Part shown: positions 63,440-64,000 of the stretch, one piece after another
Numbering within the stretch: position 1 is the stretch's first letter
Layout: each line of letters begins with the position of its first letter
Assembly (NCBI RefSeq): GCF_037975245.1
Contig: NC_092573.1
Coordinates: forward strand, 24,333,265-24,397,264
Length of the DNA stretch: 64,000 nt
Direction of reading: 5' to 3'
Source of the DNA: Apostichopus japonicus
Lineage: Eukaryota; Echinodermata; Holothuroidea; Aspidochirotida; Stichopodidae
Made by a program: the position numbers and the translations under genes
The notes under the pieces: generated by a model
Databases searched by the model: none
What the model was told of the DNA's origin: nothing
Seen by the model: the letters and a program-made list of their open reading frames with translations, nothing else

Positions 63440-64000
63440 CTGTAAGTATCATAAAGTATGATAAAAAAAATAAACAATGAAGTTGTCACATATAGGGATA
63501 AATATAGGGGTAAATTTCGGCATAACGTTACCATGGAAAAGGAGCATTTTCGTGGCATCATCTTCTCACTAAACTAGGCAATAATATAAGAAACATCGAC
63601 TCTATCATTTCTGTTACCAATGGAAATATTGATATACCCTTCCTCCACCCCCTCTCCACTCCCTCACCCCCCCCCCCCTTCGCAATTCTGAACAAAACGA
63701 GGAATGACGAAATGACACGAACTTGGAGTGCATGAACTTGAATTGTTTATGAAGGTATCACACCACAATTAGAGCAGTGCATGTCCGCCTGAAAGGTTAA
63801 CCGTCGGAAAATAGCCCTAAACTGACCTACTGTATTGAGTTTTTGGTATTTTTTGGAGTCATCACTATTCTTTTTGATGCTTGGATGTTGAAGAGGATGA
63901 AAAATACCACTGATGGTCTAAAATCTGCAGGATTGAAGGTGACTTGAGATATTTTTAGAAAATCTTGGGTGAAACAAGAAGTTTCCGCAGCGACAGCTCC

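Noticed and set aside
63440-64000. Further upstream Trk exon at the right edge
   Set aside because: No acceptor-donor pair with a leucine-rich or cysteine-rich reading was found; the next exon is presumably outside the window.

Overview
This is a stretch of AT-rich animal nuclear DNA. It holds four intron-rich protein genes whose exons I joined by GT-AG boundaries, reading phase and family similarity, in a background full of microsatellites, minisatellites and short dispersed repeats. The gene content (a secreted plant-type GH3 beta-xylosidase-like enzyme, FAN1, a metaxin and a Trk-type receptor tyrosine kinase) and the style of the repeats point to a non-vertebrate, probably an echinoderm. 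That assignment is inference; no species-specific marker was recognised.

Layout. 1-3540: intergenic, no gene seen. 3785-16887 (minus): complete 12-coding-exon GH3 gene, 764 aa, with an upstream 5' UTR exon near 17852. 17.9-20.0 kb: divergent (head-to-head) intergenic region with purine-rich repeats and a perfect hairpin. 20060-32634 (plus): complete 14-exon FAN1 gene, 1060 aa. 32.6-38.1 kb: intergenic, with dispersed inverted repeats and a 12-bp minisatellite. 38145-43063 (plus): complete 7-exon metaxin gene, 314 aa. 43.1-49.8 kb: convergent intergenic region with a small hAT-type element in the metaxin 3' flank and long TA arrays. 49773-63439 (minus): the 3' eight exons of a Trk receptor gene, covering two Ig domains, linker, transmembrane segment, juxtamembrane NPxY and the whole kinase. 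Its 5' part lies beyond the right edge.

The four genes do not form a pathway: extracellular glycoside hydrolysis, DNA crosslink repair, mitochondrial outer-membrane import and cell-surface signalling. For the three complete genes the exon lengths sum to exact multiples of three with no internal stop, which supports the models.

The most unusual signals are structural. In three introns of the GH3 and FAN1 genes a local tandem duplication copies the end of the preceding exon, or the region around its 5' splice site, leaving extra donor-like sites. A dispersed repeat abuts the 3' splice site of FAN1 exon 7. A ~900-bp satellite in a Trk intron is built of overlapping perfect palindromes. Two small hAT-type elements with 8-bp target duplications lie in and beside the metaxin gene. 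I found no CRISPR array, operon, virus or clearly new multi-gene system.
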